Numbered from the stretch's first letter, positions 29,485 through 40,347 are shown. The stretch is 64,000 nt of DNA from Aureispira sp. CCB-E (GCF_031326345.1 NZ_CP133671.1:868001-932000), one strand, 5' to 3'. The notes: generated by a model from the sequence alone, not told the origin. Numbers and translations: made by a program.

Positions 29485-29692
29485 AGTATCTTAAATTTTA
29501 AACTGTTCTTGATTATAATGGAGTGAGGTTTTACAAAAAAGTTTGTTGCGCTACTATGGTTTGAGTAACCTAAAATTACACCAAAATTGAATGTTTGTTT
29601 AATTTTCGAACATTTGTTTAATTTTTAACTTTTTGTTAATGATTTATAGAAGAATAGTAGGCATGAGCCATGTATGCATAAAAAACTAGGAA

Positions 29693-29706
29693 TTGACAAG
29701 TGTCAA
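29693..29706 (+). promoter_or_regulatory. Palindrome upstream of the RidA-family gene
   Basis: TTGACAAGTGTCAA has 6-bp arms around a 2-bp centre and ends 31 bp before the start at 29738. The position and symmetry suit an operator, but the arms are short enough to occur by chance. Confidence 0.3.
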
Positions 29707-29737
29707 CTACTTGTGATTTTATACTTAACAATTAAAG

Positions 29738-30142
29738 ATGATAATGATGATGAACAAGAGACAAAAAATTCAATCTGGTACAAAGTGGGAGAAAACGGTA
29801 GGATATAGCCGAGCTGTTCGAGTTGGAAATATAGTAGAAGTGGCAGGGACAACAGCAATGAATGGAGATCAGTTGATTGGAAAAGACGATGCGTATGCAC
29901 AAACTAAATTTATTTTAGAAAAAATAGAACAAGCACTAGGAGAGGCAGGAGCGTCTCTAAAAGATGTTGTTCGAACTCGAATGTATGTTACCAATATAGA
30001 CGAGTGGGAAGCAATTGGTCGAGCGCATGGAGCCGTCTTCAAAGATATTCAACCAGCAGCTACAATGGTAGAAGTGAGTCGCCTGATAAATCCTGATTTG
30101 AAGATAGAAATAGAAGTTTCTGCCATATTAATGTCAGAATAG
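29738..30142 (+). CDS. RidA (YjgF/YER057c) family protein
   Basis: This 134-residue protein carries the Rid-family core: VAGTTAMNG near residue 32, AYAQTKFILEKIEQAL near 49, VVRTRMYVTNID near 76 with the usual Arg, and PAATMVEVSRL near 105. RidA proteins hydrolyse reactive enamine/imine intermediates released by PLP enzymes such as threonine dehydratase; several relatives have other roles. Four Met codons cluster at the start (29738, 29744, 29747, 29750), so the exact start is uncertain by up to four residues. No metabolic partner gene is adjacent. Confidence 0.88.
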   Translation: MIMMMNKRQKIQSGTKWEKTVGYSRAVRVGNIVEVAGTTAMNGDQLIGKDDAYAQTKFILEKIEQALGEAGASLKDVVRTRMYVTNIDEWEAIGRAHGAVFKDIQPAATMVEVSRLINPDLKIEIEVSAILMSE

Positions 30143-30310
30143 CACTCTAGGAGATTAAATGAACATTCAAATCAATATTAGAGACCAAAATAGAAAAGAA
30201 TTTTGTATATTTTGGAATAGAAGCAAGGTTATTTGATTAGAATAAATTTAAATAAGGATAGCTTCTAGCGAACTGACATAAAAATGACAGGAAAAATGTA
30301 TATTTTCTTG

Positions 30311-30318
30311 TACTTTTG
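30311..30318 (+). promoter_or_regulatory. Probable -7 box of hemA
   Basis: TACTTTTG matches TAnnTTTG and lies 65 bp before the hemA start. A matching TTTG at the -33 position is not present, so the call is tentative. Confidence 0.4.
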
Positions 30319-30382
30319 TGTTCTAAGATAAAGAACCAAACACAAGTTATACAACAGTTAACATCCGTACTTTACTACATAC

Positions 30383-31639
30383 ATGGACACACTAAGTAGT
30401 TACAAAATATTAACTATCACGCACAAAAGCACACCACTTAAAAATATTGGTAATTTTGTATTGCCTAATTTAGATAGTGAATGTGCCCTTCAACAAAAAT
30501 TACAAGCCATCCAAACTGCCCTTGGAATGGACGAATTGTTATATTTGGCTACCTGTAATCGTGTCTTGTTTTTCTTCACATCTGCACAACCTTTAACTGA
30601 TTGTTTTTTAGAGAAATTTGAATCAGTTGTCTATCCTAATTTAAGTGCTAATATTAAATTAAAAGATTCTGCAAGTATTTATTATGGGAATGCTGCCATT
30701 ACTCATTTGTTAGAGGTTGCTTCGTCTGTAGATTCTTTAGTAATTGGAGAAAGAGAGATTTTACGACAGTTAAGGGAGGCTTATCAGCGTTGCTGCAAAG
30801 TTGGAGCAACAGGGGATTCTATCCGTATGGCAGTACAACTAGCAGTGGAATCTGCCAAGAAGGTTTATTCGACTACTCGAATTGGTCAGAAAGCAGTATC
30901 CGTTGTTTCTTTGGCTATTCGCCAATTGTTGGCTAAAAATCCTCCTAGAGATGCTCGTATTTTAATTGTAGGAGCAGGGCAAACCAATACGCTTGTTGGA
31001 AAGTTTTTGTTAAAGTATGGTTTTCAAAACTGTACGGTGTTTAATCGTTCTAAACCCAATGCAGTTACTTTAGCAAAAATGTTGGGCAAAGGTCCGGCAT
31101 TTACATTGGATGCACTGCCCCAATATGACAAAGGTTTTGATATCTTAATTGCTTGTACAGGAGCAACAGAAGCTATCATTACTCCCGAATTATACGAAAA
31201 GCTGTTGCAAGGGGAAACAGATGAGAAAATTTTGATTGACTTGTCTATTCCTAATAATATTAATCCAGTAATTGCAGAAACCTATCCAACAACTTATATT
31301 GAAATTGATGGATTGAAAGAGTTGGTAAACGAAAACTTAGCATTTAGAGAAAAAGAGGTCATTAATGTTCAGGCAATTATCAAAGAGCGTGTCGCTGAGT
31401 TTAGAAAAATTTATAAAGGTAGACAGGTAGAATTAGCTTTGAAGGAAGTTCCGACGCAAATCAAGGCGATTCGTCAACATGCTTTAACGTCTGTTTTTAA
31501 GAACGAAGTTTCTTCTTTGGATCATGAAGTACAAGAATTGATTGATCGAATGATGACTTACATGGAGAAACGATGCATTGCTATTCCAATTCAAGCGGCA
31601 AAAGAACATTTAGCAGGGGTTGTTTCTAGCAAAAAATAG
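30383..31639 (+). CDS. hemA: Glutamyl-tRNA reductase
   Basis: This 418-residue protein has the catalytic Cys58 in LATCNRV, SLVIGEREILRQLREAY near residue 110, the NADPH-binding Rossmann loop ILIVGAGQTN near 195, and a C-terminal dimerisation helix region. It converts glutamyl-tRNA(Glu) to glutamate-1-semialdehyde, the first step of tetrapyrrole synthesis by the C5 route. The length is normal. No other heme gene (hemC, hemD, hemL) follows; a strong terminator closes the unit. Confidence 0.92.
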   Translation: MDTLSSYKILTITHKSTPLKNIGNFVLPNLDSECALQQKLQAIQTALGMDELLYLATCNRVLFFFTSAQPLTDCFLEKFESVVYPNLSANIKLKDSASIYYGNAAITHLLEVASSVDSLVIGEREILRQLREAYQRCCKVGATGDSIRMAVQLAVESAKKVYSTTRIGQKAVSVVSLAIRQLLAKNPPRDARILIVGAGQTNTLVGKFLLKYGFQNCTVFNRSKPNAVTLAKMLGKGPAFTLDALPQYDKGFDILIACTGATEAIITPELYEKLLQGETDEKILIDLSIPNNINPVIAETYPTTYIEIDGLKELVNENLAFREKEVINVQAIIKERVAEFRKIYKGRQVELALKEVPTQIKAIRQHALTSVFKNEVSSLDHEVQELIDRMMTYMEKRCIAIPIQAAKEHLAGVVSSKK

Positions 31640-31667
31640 TTTGAATAATACAAATAATTATTAGAGA

Positions 31668-31710
31668 AAAAGCAAAATCTACTACAACAGATTTTGCTTT
31701 TTTTTTTTGA
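31668..31710 (+). terminator. Terminator of hemA
   Basis: AAAAGCAAAATCT (31668-31680) pairs with AGATTTTGCTTTT (31689-31701), a 13-bp stem with an 8-nt loop, running into more T residues. Confidence 0.93.
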
Positions 31711-31714
31711 AAAA

Positions 31715-31770
31715 TTTACATTTGTTTACATTGTTTTACATTTGTTTACACTCGTTTACAATGTTTTACA
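31715..31770 (+). repeat. Six TTTACA hexamers in exact 10-bp register
   Basis: TTTACA begins at 31715, 31725, 31735, 31745, 31755 and 31765, with variable 4-bp linkers (mostly TTTG, TTGT-like). It lies between the hemA terminator and the promoter at 31808-31838. The array is about 60-120 bp upstream of the predicted transcription start. The spacing puts the hexamers nearly on one face of the helix. Confidence 0.9.
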
Positions 31771-31807
31771 TTTTAAAAATTTTTTTAATATTTTTGTGTT
31801 GAATAAT

Positions 31808-31838
31808 TTTGTAAAAACAGTTTGTTTTTATAAGTTTG
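31808..31838 (+). promoter_or_regulatory. Consensus Bacteroidota promoter for the lipoprotein/barrel pair
   Basis: TTTG (31808-31811), a 19-nt spacer and TAAGTTTG (31831-31838) match the consensus exactly. The leader to the ATG at 31879 would be about 33 nt. Confidence 0.75.
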
Positions 31839-31878
31839 GATGGATATGTAGTTATAAATCATCCAAATAGTCCCAATT

Positions 31879-32907
31879 ATGAAAGCTCGTTTTGTTGCTT
31901 TATTTTTTATCGTTGGTGCATTTACTGCCTGCGAAAGAAAAGAACCTTTACCAAATCTTCCCATCCCCTCTTTAAGTGAGGTTCGTCTGATTGACGGTCG
32001 CTTGCACTTCCCCTCTCAAGAACAATTTGATGCCACTCGTCTAGCCATTAATACACCAATGCCCATTGATGTGAGCGAATGGCAATCGAAAATAGGCTTC
32101 CATTCTATGAAGATGACATTTGATGCCATTCAGAGAGATTTTGAACAGGTTGAAAATAGAGTCGATTATCAGCGCTTTCAAGAACAACATCAAGACTATC
32201 TTTGGATGACACCAGATAGTTCTGTTTCTATGAAGGGCTATCATCCCTTTTTGAGTGCCCTGCTCAACATCAATGGAGAAGTATCGATTGCAAATTTCTT
32301 GGTCAAATATACCAATACGCATATAATACGTATCGAAGATAGTTCTGAGGAAAAACTAGCACAAGCACAAAAAGAACTTATTTCTGATGAAAAAAATGGC
32401 ATTTGGGTAGTACCTAGACGAGATATGGAAGCTAATTTGGTAAATAGTCGATATTGCCATCCCAATGATATATGGCATACATTGCACGGGTATTCTGGTG
32501 TAGAGCATCGAATCTATGCTTATTATAATGTGGATAATAAAACTAGCCAGTTATCTTATAGTGTGTTAATTAATGCAGCACCAATGGAGGTGAAAAGCTA
32601 TTTTAACGTACACATCAAATCTCAGTACAGAGGCTTTTTAAATTATTGGTACCGCAAGCGAACAACCATTACTTGGAATGTAGGATGGGGAGTAGAAGCC
32701 AATGATAAAACTAAAAGCCCTAATTTTGGTCATGGGACAGGCGGAACTGTTGGCAATGTTAGTGAGATCAATTATAGCTATGATATACGACCCAATGGAT
32801 TGTTGATTTACTGGAATGAAAAATCGGATAATGATTATCGATTTGACTACTGTTCATCTTATTTACAAACACCTTTAATGAGTGGTTCTAAATCTTGCCC
32901 ACGATAA
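31879..32907 (+). CDS. Lipoprotein of unknown function
   Basis: This 342-residue protein has a lipoprotein signal ending in FTAC (Cys18), followed by a charged and Pro-rich segment. I recognise no domain. The middle contains a helical region with DAIQRDFEQVENR (about 70-90) and a conserved-looking stretch with a short Trp/His-rich part (HPNDIWHTLHGYSG near 195-208). Tyr-rich beta-like sequence follows. It has four cysteines beyond the lipid anchor, including two near the C-terminus. It is separated by 13 bp from the next gene, a predicted outer-membrane barrel, so the two probably act together at the cell envelope. Confidence 0.75.
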   Translation: MKARFVALFFIVGAFTACERKEPLPNLPIPSLSEVRLIDGRLHFPSQEQFDATRLAINTPMPIDVSEWQSKIGFHSMKMTFDAIQRDFEQVENRVDYQRFQEQHQDYLWMTPDSSVSMKGYHPFLSALLNINGEVSIANFLVKYTNTHIIRIEDSSEEKLAQAQKELISDEKNGIWVVPRRDMEANLVNSRYCHPNDIWHTLHGYSGVEHRIYAYYNVDNKTSQLSYSVLINAAPMEVKSYFNVHIKSQYRGFLNYWYRKRTTITWNVGWGVEANDKTKSPNFGHGTGGTVGNVSEINYSYDIRPNGLLIYWNEKSDNDYRFDYCSSYLQTPLMSGSKSCPR

Positions 32908-32920
32908 AACTACAATTGTT

Positions 32921-33568
32921 ATGAAAATATATTATAGCATCTTATTTATCTTTTTTAGCTATACTCTTGTGGCACAATTTAGTGTAGAGGCTATAGTAGG
33001 GACAGGCTTAAATATGTCAATTCATCGCCAATATGTATCCCAAGAGAAGCCGAGACCTAATTTTACGGCTGAAACGCATTTTCCAGGAGGAGGGTTGGAC
33101 ATAGGCTTTGGAGCTAGGTTGGGATTTGATGACCGCCTTTCTTTTGGTCTGGGGATAGAATATCAGTATAAAGGACACGAAGGAAATTACATAAAGCAAG
33201 CTTATATAAATCCAGAAAACAGTAAATACTGGTTTCATATTTTGGTTATACCAATAGATGCGCAATATACTTTGCCCAATAACATAGGTTTCCATTTAGG
33301 GGTAGAGTTGGGCAATATTTTAGGACCTTGGTTCAACAATGGATTTTTGTTTTATCAAAACAAGGTAATGGTGGGAGCCTTGACAGGGATTTCGTACACC
33401 AAAGGGCGTTTTCGATTTGAGCTCTTATACAAGCACTATTTCAATTATTATATGAAACAGACCATTTACATAGGCAGTACTGCATCTGGCTTTGTAGAGT
33501 TTTCAGATTACAATCGTTTTCACGATATACAATTGAGAATAGCTTTTCGTTTGTTTCGGGTGAATTAG
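32921..33568 (+). CDS. Outer-membrane beta-barrel (PorT-like fold) protein
   Basis: The start at 32921 places a signal peptide (MKIYYSILFIFFSYTLVAQ) at the N-terminus; an in-frame ATG at 32882 overlapping the upstream gene would add 13 unlikely residues. The mature part (about 196 residues) alternates glycine and aromatic residues as in small eight-stranded barrels: LDIGFGARLGFDDRLSFGLG near 55-75, GFHLGVELGNILG near 125, and a final aromatic-ended strand IQLRIAFRLFRVN. It is the second gene of a two-gene unit with the lipoprotein. Confidence 0.75.
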   Translation: MKIYYSILFIFFSYTLVAQFSVEAIVGTGLNMSIHRQYVSQEKPRPNFTAETHFPGGGLDIGFGARLGFDDRLSFGLGIEYQYKGHEGNYIKQAYINPENSKYWFHILVIPIDAQYTLPNNIGFHLGVELGNILGPWFNNGFLFYQNKVMVGALTGISYTKGRFRFELLYKHYFNYYMKQTIYIGSTASGFVEFSDYNRFHDIQLRIAFRLFRVN

Positions 33569-33578
33569 GAAATAAAAG

Positions 33579-33614
33579 AACGGGCAAAGTCTATGTTGAC
33601 CTTGCCCGTTTTGT
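33579..33614. terminator. Bidirectional terminator between two convergent units
   Basis: AACGGGCAA (33579-33587) pairs with TTGCCCGTT (33602-33610) across a 14-nt loop, in the 55-bp gap between convergent genes. Confidence 0.75.
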
Positions 33615-33623
33615 ATCTAAGGT

Positions 33624-36182
33624 TTACCGAATAATCGTAATTCTTTGAGTTGATTTTAGACCACTTTGTGTGATACTGATATAATAAATCCCATCAGGTA
33701 AAGCAGATGTATTGATATGATTGGGCTCGTTTAAGTCCATTTGACCAATAGAATAATCTACCATAGTTTGTCCCACCATATTAGCAATATGAATGTGTAA
33801 AGGTGATGAAAAATCATTTCCAGTATACTCAAATTGAATATAGTCTTTTGCAGGATTTGGATGTAGTTCTGTGGTTAAGTTGTATCCTAATTCTTTGTCT
33901 GAACGTACGCTAATAATAGGAGACTGAGTAATGCTACCATCTATAGCTATAATTTTTAACCTATAGTAAGTCGTAGGAATAAAAGGAATTGGATCTACAA
34001 AAGAATATTTTCTTTGAGTAGGATCACTATTAACAATATCTGTTGTCTCCCAATTAATGCCATCGGTACTTTTTTCGATTCTGAAAAACTCTAAGTTTTG
34101 AGTGTTATCAATAGTCCAACTCAAGAAGTTTTTGGAACCGATTTGTTTGCCCTTAAATTCTATCAAGTCAGTTGACAAAAGAATGCAATCAAATGAAGCA
34201 GGAAATGTAGTTGGTATATCAACAGTACATCCAATATCTGCCCAAACTCCAATTTCTCCATCTGAAAATGTTTTCATAGAAACACTACAATCTGTTTCTC
34301 CTAGACTACAAGCAGTAATGTCTTTAACTTGCAGAGAGAAACAAACTTGCCAGCCCCCAAGATCAGCACATTGAGGAAAATTGTTGTCTCCGTAACTACT
34401 GTTAGGGTCTGTTTCTGGCGTGTTGCAATCACCACTAGGCGAAGCATAAGAAGTTAAAAAGAACCAACCTGCTCCAACATTATCTCCAGAATTTAATCCT
34501 GTTGGGTTGGGGGTGGTTAGGTTATAGGTTACGGCTCCATCAGGAAACCATGCCCAAGAACCTGGAGAATCTCCCTCACAAGGATTGGGAGGGCCTGTTG
34601 TTGAAGGTCCAATAACCCCAACTGTAGACAAAGGCGTTGGCAAACTAGTAGGTTGACCTTGTGCATCGAAAGATACAGGATCCCAGCAGTTTCCAAAACT
34701 AGGAACAATGCCATGAAGATAATTGCAATTGGTTGTAGATGAAATATAAGAATTGATGGTATAACAAAAAGTAACAACCTCTCCAGCTTGGAAAGGTCCC
34801 GTCAAAGGAGACCCCATAGAAGTGCTTGTTACCTCAAGCCTATTATCTACATTACAAGCACTGTTGTCTAAATCTTGACTCAAGCACAAATCAAATACTC
34901 CAGTATTCCCTGAAACATCCGATACGGCAAGAATATAAGTCGTATTAGGCGCTATATTAATTTGTGTCGCAGCAGCACTACCTCCTGTTCCTTCTGTACA
35001 ATTGATAATGGTAAAAGGTCCACAACTATTGGTAAATAAGGTAAACTCAGGGTTTGATAAGTCGGTACTCGTTAGGTTTATATCTAAAGTAGCTGCTGCT
35101 GCATCAGTGGTAAAGGTATACCAAACGGTTTCATTTGGAAGGTCATAACAGTTGTTTCCTGTAAAGTTAGGACCAGCAGTAGCTCCATTGTTACAGTCAT
35201 TAACACAGGCTGCAGCTCCTCCAGAAGCGTTTAAAGTAATTGTCGCTGCAGAGGTACATTCGTTGTTGTCTGTACAACTAGAAGGGGCAACATCTTGGCT
35301 GATACATAAATCAAAAGTCCCTTGATCTGCCGTAGCATCTGAGACGGCAATTAGATAGGTGGTGTTAGGCGTAACAGTTACATTACTAGAGCTAGCCGAA
35401 CCACCAGTGCCTTCTACACAATCAATAACTGTAAAATTGCTACAGTCAGGAGTTGTAAAAACTGTAAATTCAGGGTTGCTAAGTGTAGCACTAGTAAGAT
35501 TAACACTCAAAGAGGTTGCTGTTGCATCAGTAGTAACAGAATACCAAACGGTATTGTTAGGAAAATCAAAGCAATTGGTTCCCGCAAAGTCAGGACCAAA
35601 TGAAGCTCCTGTATTACAATCGTTGACACAGACATCTGCCCCACCAGTAGGGTTTAAGGCAATAGATGCAGGGCTACTACAATCTTGATTATCGATACAA
35701 CCAGGTGGAGGTGCAGGATTGTCTACACAAACACTCAATGTTCCTGTGCTGTTATCGTTATTACTAGAAACAACAATCCAGTAGGTTTCTCCTATTGTTA
35801 ATGGAGTAGTAGCAGCGCTAATACTCGTATAATTACCATTTTGGTCGTTACAAGATACTTCTGTAAAACCCGCACAGGTACTAGCAGGAGTTCCTGATAC
35901 AACCAAAAATTCTGGACGCCAGCCATTGGCCGTACTGCTTACTGTTATATTGGCGGAAATTCCTTGTGCTGTAAATTGAAACCATGTATCGTTATTTCCT
36001 TCTTCGCAAGACCCTGCTCCTAGTGCATTCGTAGTACTTGGAGCACTCGTGGCACAGGTTGAACCTGTTAAGTCCGTGACGGCTACTGCCGATCCACAAT
36101 CGTTCTGTGCACGGGCAAATAAACAAGTGAAGGTGCTCAACAATAGAGTAAATATTATTTTTCTAGTGTATAAATGCATCAT
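33624..36182 (-). CDS. Cysteine-rich secreted protein with type IX sorting domain
   Basis: The start at 36182 (852 residues) gives a clear signal peptide ending in ARAQ; the open frame extends 26 codons further upstream but would overlap the preceding gene. The N-terminal part has a Cys-rich module (DCGSAVAV, CSCEEGN-like, WFQFT), followed by two homologous modules of about 140 residues (around 155-295 and 300-440). Each has the pattern CVNDCN, TVWYxxTTDA, LSNPEFTxFT, CxEGTGGSA, PNTTYxxAVSD. A region with many Cys/Trp/Pro follows. The C-terminus is a type A Por sorting domain (LHPNPAKDYIQFEY, GIYYISITQSG). It is probably a surface protein exported by the type IX system. The function is unknown; no catalytic motif is seen. 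Confidence 0.8.
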   Translation of the reverse strand: MMHLYTRKIIFTLLLSTFTCLFARAQNDCGSAVAVTDLTGSTCATSAPSTTNALGAGSCEEGNNDTWFQFTAQGISANITVSSTANGWRPEFLVVSGTPASTCAGFTEVSCNDQNGNYTSISAATTPLTIGETYWIVVSSNNDNSTGTLSVCVDNPAPPPGCIDNQDCSSPASIALNPTGGADVCVNDCNTGASFGPDFAGTNCFDFPNNTVWYSVTTDATATSLSVNLTSATLSNPEFTVFTTPDCSNFTVIDCVEGTGGSASSSNVTVTPNTTYLIAVSDATADQGTFDLCISQDVAPSSCTDNNECTSAATITLNASGGAAACVNDCNNGATAGPNFTGNNCYDLPNETVWYTFTTDAAAATLDINLTSTDLSNPEFTLFTNSCGPFTIINCTEGTGGSAAATQINIAPNTTYILAVSDVSGNTGVFDLCLSQDLDNSACNVDNRLEVTSTSMGSPLTGPFQAGEVVTFCYTINSYISSTTNCNYLHGIVPSFGNCWDPVSFDAQGQPTSLPTPLSTVGVIGPSTTGPPNPCEGDSPGSWAWFPDGAVTYNLTTPNPTGLNSGDNVGAGWFFLTSYASPSGDCNTPETDPNSSYGDNNFPQCADLGGWQVCFSLQVKDITACSLGETDCSVSMKTFSDGEIGVWADIGCTVDIPTTFPASFDCILLSTDLIEFKGKQIGSKNFLSWTIDNTQNLEFFRIEKSTDGINWETTDIVNSDPTQRKYSFVDPIPFIPTTYYRLKIIAIDGSITQSPIISVRSDKELGYNLTTELHPNPAKDYIQFEYTGNDFSSPLHIHIANMVGQTMVDYSIGQMDLNEPNHINTSALPDGIYYISITQSGLKSTQRITIIR

Positions 36183-36186
36183 ATTA

Positions 36187-36546
36187 TTATTCGCTTTTAG
36201 TTGGGTTAGGAGATATAGAAGCAGGAGTATGACTAAGGGGGAGGATGACAATCGTAACATAATTATCCCAATTAAACCGAACTATTTCGGTTGCTTTTCG
36301 GGAAGCTTTTATCGTTTCTAGCAAGCTCTGGGTATAAAGTACCTGATAATTGGCTAGGTTGGTCTCGACATAAAACGTCCCATCTAGTTCTTTTTTTAAT
36401 AATTCTATATCTGAAGGAACAGTTCGTATGGCTTCAGAAGTAGAGGTTGTGGTGGGAACGACTGTTATAGGAGTTTTGGATAGCGTTGTTTGTCCCCAAC
36501 TTAACCATGGCATAAAGGCAAGAAAGTACAGTAAAGTATATTTCAT
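36187..36546 (-). CDS. Small secreted protein of unknown function
   Basis: Starting at 36546 (MKYTLLYFLAFMPWLSWGQ) this 119-residue protein has a clean signal peptide; an ATG at 36564 would add six residues. The mature part begins with a Thr/Ser/Pro-rich stretch, then a mixed region (ELLKKELDGTFYVETNLANYQVLYTQSLLETIKASRKATEIVRFN is the longest conserved-looking part, about residues 48-93), and ends Pro/Ser-rich. Its stop is 4 bp before the start of the Cys-rich type IX substrate, so they are co-transcribed and translation may be coupled. I do not recognise the family. Confidence 0.6.
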   Translation of the reverse strand: MKYTLLYFLAFMPWLSWGQTTLSKTPITVVPTTTSTSEAIRTVPSDIELLKKELDGTFYVETNLANYQVLYTQSLLETIKASRKATEIVRFNWDNYVTIVILPLSHTPASISPNPTKSE

Positions 36547-36933
36547 AAAATATATTTTAAGCATTAAAAAATAGATAGAATTGGGAAGAAATTGAGAAGG
36601 AATAGTGGAGGGTAATTGTTTACTTCTACTACTTTATGATCAAAAAAGAGCAAAAGTGAACTTAGTTGGACGATAATCTTAGGTAAAAGGGCTGATTAAA
36701 AGATGATAATAAGAAAGTTACTTATCCCAAACCACTACTATCAAATGAATAATATTGTTTTGTGATGGAATGTTTTATCCTTTTTAGGAGATAGATTTGT
36801 AAGAGCGTTTTTAATAGAACGGTGAATTAGAAAACTTTGTTGTGTGAAGAGTAGGGATATTGGATGACATACAACAACTACACTTATGACAACTAAATTG
36901 GTAAAAGGTTGGAATTTTGTAGTGATAAGCATA
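36547..36933. other. Spacer upstream of the small secreted protein gene
   Basis: There is no supported gene or clear promoter in this AT-rich stretch between the small secreted protein gene and the guaA terminator. A minus-strand open frame at 36741-36947 has no protein-like features. Confidence 0.5.
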
Positions 36934-36968
36934 TAAAAAAAAAGCAAGTTTCGACCGAAACTTGCTTT
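36934..36968 (-). terminator. Terminator of guaBA
   Basis: AAAGCAAGTTTCG (36941-36953) pairs with CGAAACTTGCTTT (36956-36968). On the minus strand the stem is followed by a T run (the A run at 36934-36942), directly after the guaA stop. Confidence 0.93.
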
Positions 36969-36980
36969 AAAATTTATTTT

Positions 36981-38522
36981 TTACTCCCACTCGATGGTCG
37001 CAGGAGGTTTAGACGTGATGTCATAAACGATACGATTGACATGTTGTACTTCATTCACAATACGAGTAGAAATAGCTTCTAAAGTAGGATAAGGAATTCT
37101 AGCCCAATCAGCAGTCATACCATCCAAACTTGTGACACCACGTAATCCGATGGTATAGTTATAGGTGCGTTCATCTCCCATCACACCGACTGTTTTAATT
37201 CCTGTTAAGACTGCAAAATATTGCCAAATTTCTTTCGCCAAACCAGCTTTACGAATCTCTTCTCTGTAAATCCAATCTGCTTCACGCAAAATATCCAATT
37301 TCTCTTCTGTAATGTCTCCGATAACTCGAATAGCGAGACCTGGACCAGGGAATGGTTGACGATCTACAACATGATCTGGTAAACCTAGTTCACGTCCAAC
37401 TTCTCGCACCTCATCTTTAAACAAGTCACGCAAAGGTTCAATAACACCAGTAAAAGACATATCCTCTGGTAAGCCTCCTACATTGTGATGACTTTTGATA
37501 ACAGCGGCATGCTCGCTACCACTTTCAATAACATCTGGGTAGATTGTTCCTTGTACCAACAATTCTACGCCATCTAGTTTATCCGCTTCGGCTTCAAAAA
37601 CACGGATGAATGTTTCACCGATATTTTTACGTTTTGTCTCAGGATCGGTGATACCAGCTAATTTACTTAAAAACAATTCTTGTGCATTGACACGAATTAA
37701 ATTTAAATCAAACTGTTCTGTAAATACTTTTTCAACCAAATCACCTTCATCTTTACGCAATAAGCCATTATCCACAAAGATACAAGTTAATTGATGTCCA
37801 ACCGCTTTGTGCACTAGCATGGCTGCCACAGACGAATCAACACCACCAGACAAGGCACACAAGACTTTGCGATCACCAATTTCTTCTTTTAGTTGCTGAA
37901 TGGTGTTTTCTACAAAATTACTCATGATCCAATCTCCTTGACAACCACAGATTTCGTACAAGAAATTCTCTAGCATTTGTCTACCTTCTGTGGTATGCAC
38001 AACCTCAGGGTGGTATTGAAAACCATAAATCTTGTCTTTGTCGTTGGCAAACGCAGCAATTGGACAGTGATCTGTTTGAGCAATTATTTTGTAATCCTCG
38101 CTAGGTAGTTTGGTCACATGATAAGTATGACTCATCCAACAAACTGTTTTCTGATGAACCCCTTTGTAGATAGGATGGGCTCCAGCCACCTCCAGTTCCT
38201 TTTTCCCATACTCACGGTTTTGAGCAGCTTCTAGCGTTCCTCCTAAAAGATGGGCAGTTAATTGAGCACCATAACATATTCCTAAAATGGGAATGCCTAG
38301 CTCAAATATCTTAGGATCAACAGACGGCGCATTTTCTTCGTAAGCAATGCTAGGACCACCTGTAAAAATAATTCCCTTTGGGTTTTTAGCTGTAATAGTA
38401 GCTAAATCAGCATTGTGAGGTAAAACTTCACAATATACTTTTGATTCTCGGACACGTCTAGCAATCAATTGATTGTACTGACCTCCAAAATCTAATACTA
38501 GAATTAACTCGTGGTTATTCAT
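36981..38522 (-). CDS. guaA: GMP synthase (glutamine-hydrolysing)
   Basis: This 513-residue protein has a class I glutamine amidotransferase domain at the N-terminus (Cys83 in ILGICYGAQ, His-Glu in QYHPEVVHT near 170), then an ATP pyrophosphatase domain with the P-loop SGGVDSS near 226, and the C-terminal dimerisation domain ([13 protein letters not shown] near 387, ends TIEWE). It converts XMP to GMP with glutamine and ATP. It lies 107 bp downstream of guaB on the same strand; together they make the IMP-to-GMP branch. The pur genes run away from them on the other strand. Confidence 0.96.
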   Translation of the reverse strand: MNNHELILVLDFGGQYNQLIARRVRESKVYCEVLPHNADLATITAKNPKGIIFTGGPSIAYEENAPSVDPKIFELGIPILGICYGAQLTAHLLGGTLEAAQNREYGKKELEVAGAHPIYKGVHQKTVCWMSHTYHVTKLPSEDYKIIAQTDHCPIAAFANDKDKIYGFQYHPEVVHTTEGRQMLENFLYEICGCQGDWIMSNFVENTIQQLKEEIGDRKVLCALSGGVDSSVAAMLVHKAVGHQLTCIFVDNGLLRKDEGDLVEKVFTEQFDLNLIRVNAQELFLSKLAGITDPETKRKNIGETFIRVFEAEADKLDGVELLVQGTIYPDVIESGSEHAAVIKSHHNVGGLPEDMSFTGVIEPLRDLFKDEVREVGRELGLPDHVVDRQPFPGPGLAIRVIGDITEEKLDILREADWIYREEIRKAGLAKEIWQYFAVLTGIKTVGVMGDERTYNYTIGLRGVTSLDGMTADWARIPYPTLEAISTRIVNEVQHVNRIVYDITSKPPATIEWE

Positions 38523-38629
38523 TTTTTTATAATTATGACAATGACCTGTTGAAAATTAACAAGTTTAAGATGATGAATAAAGGAACATTTGCTTTTTAAA
38601 ACCTATAACACAGCATACTTAGATCAACT

Positions 38630-40102
<1,473 letters not shown>

Positions 40103-40128
40103 TTAAGTGGTTTGGAAAAAATTGCGAG

Positions 40129-40160
40129 CAAATCTACATTGTTATTTTGTTAATCCCAAA
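40129..40160 (-). promoter_or_regulatory. Promoter of guaBA
   Basis: On the minus strand, TTTG (40160-40157), a 20-nt spacer and TAGATTTG (40136-40129) match the Bacteroidota consensus, 36 bp before the guaB start. Confidence 0.65.
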
Positions 40161-40347
40161 TATACGCGATTTAAAGTGGTTATAAAAAACAATTAAAGTC
40201 TTAAAATTAATATTAATTTAATAAATTTAATAGACTAAGGAAAAGGTTGAGTGGTTTTATGTGTTTGCTTTTTAGTGTTTTATGTGTTTGTTTTTCTGCT
40301 TTTTATTCCTTTTGATGAATTGGAGGATTATTTTTCGGTAACGATTA
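40161..40347. other. Core of the divergent guaB-purM spacer
   Basis: The guaB and purM promoters face away from each other across this AT-rich 187-bp stretch, which includes a repeated GTGTTT(G/T) series near 40255-40295. No gene is visible. A shared purine-responsive operator would be expected here, but I cannot identify a palindrome. Confidence 0.4.

Noticed and set aside
31715-31770. Short regularly spaced repeats that might be a CRISPR array
   Set aside because: The unit is 6 bp with 4-bp linkers, far too short for CRISPR repeats and spacers, and no cas gene is near.
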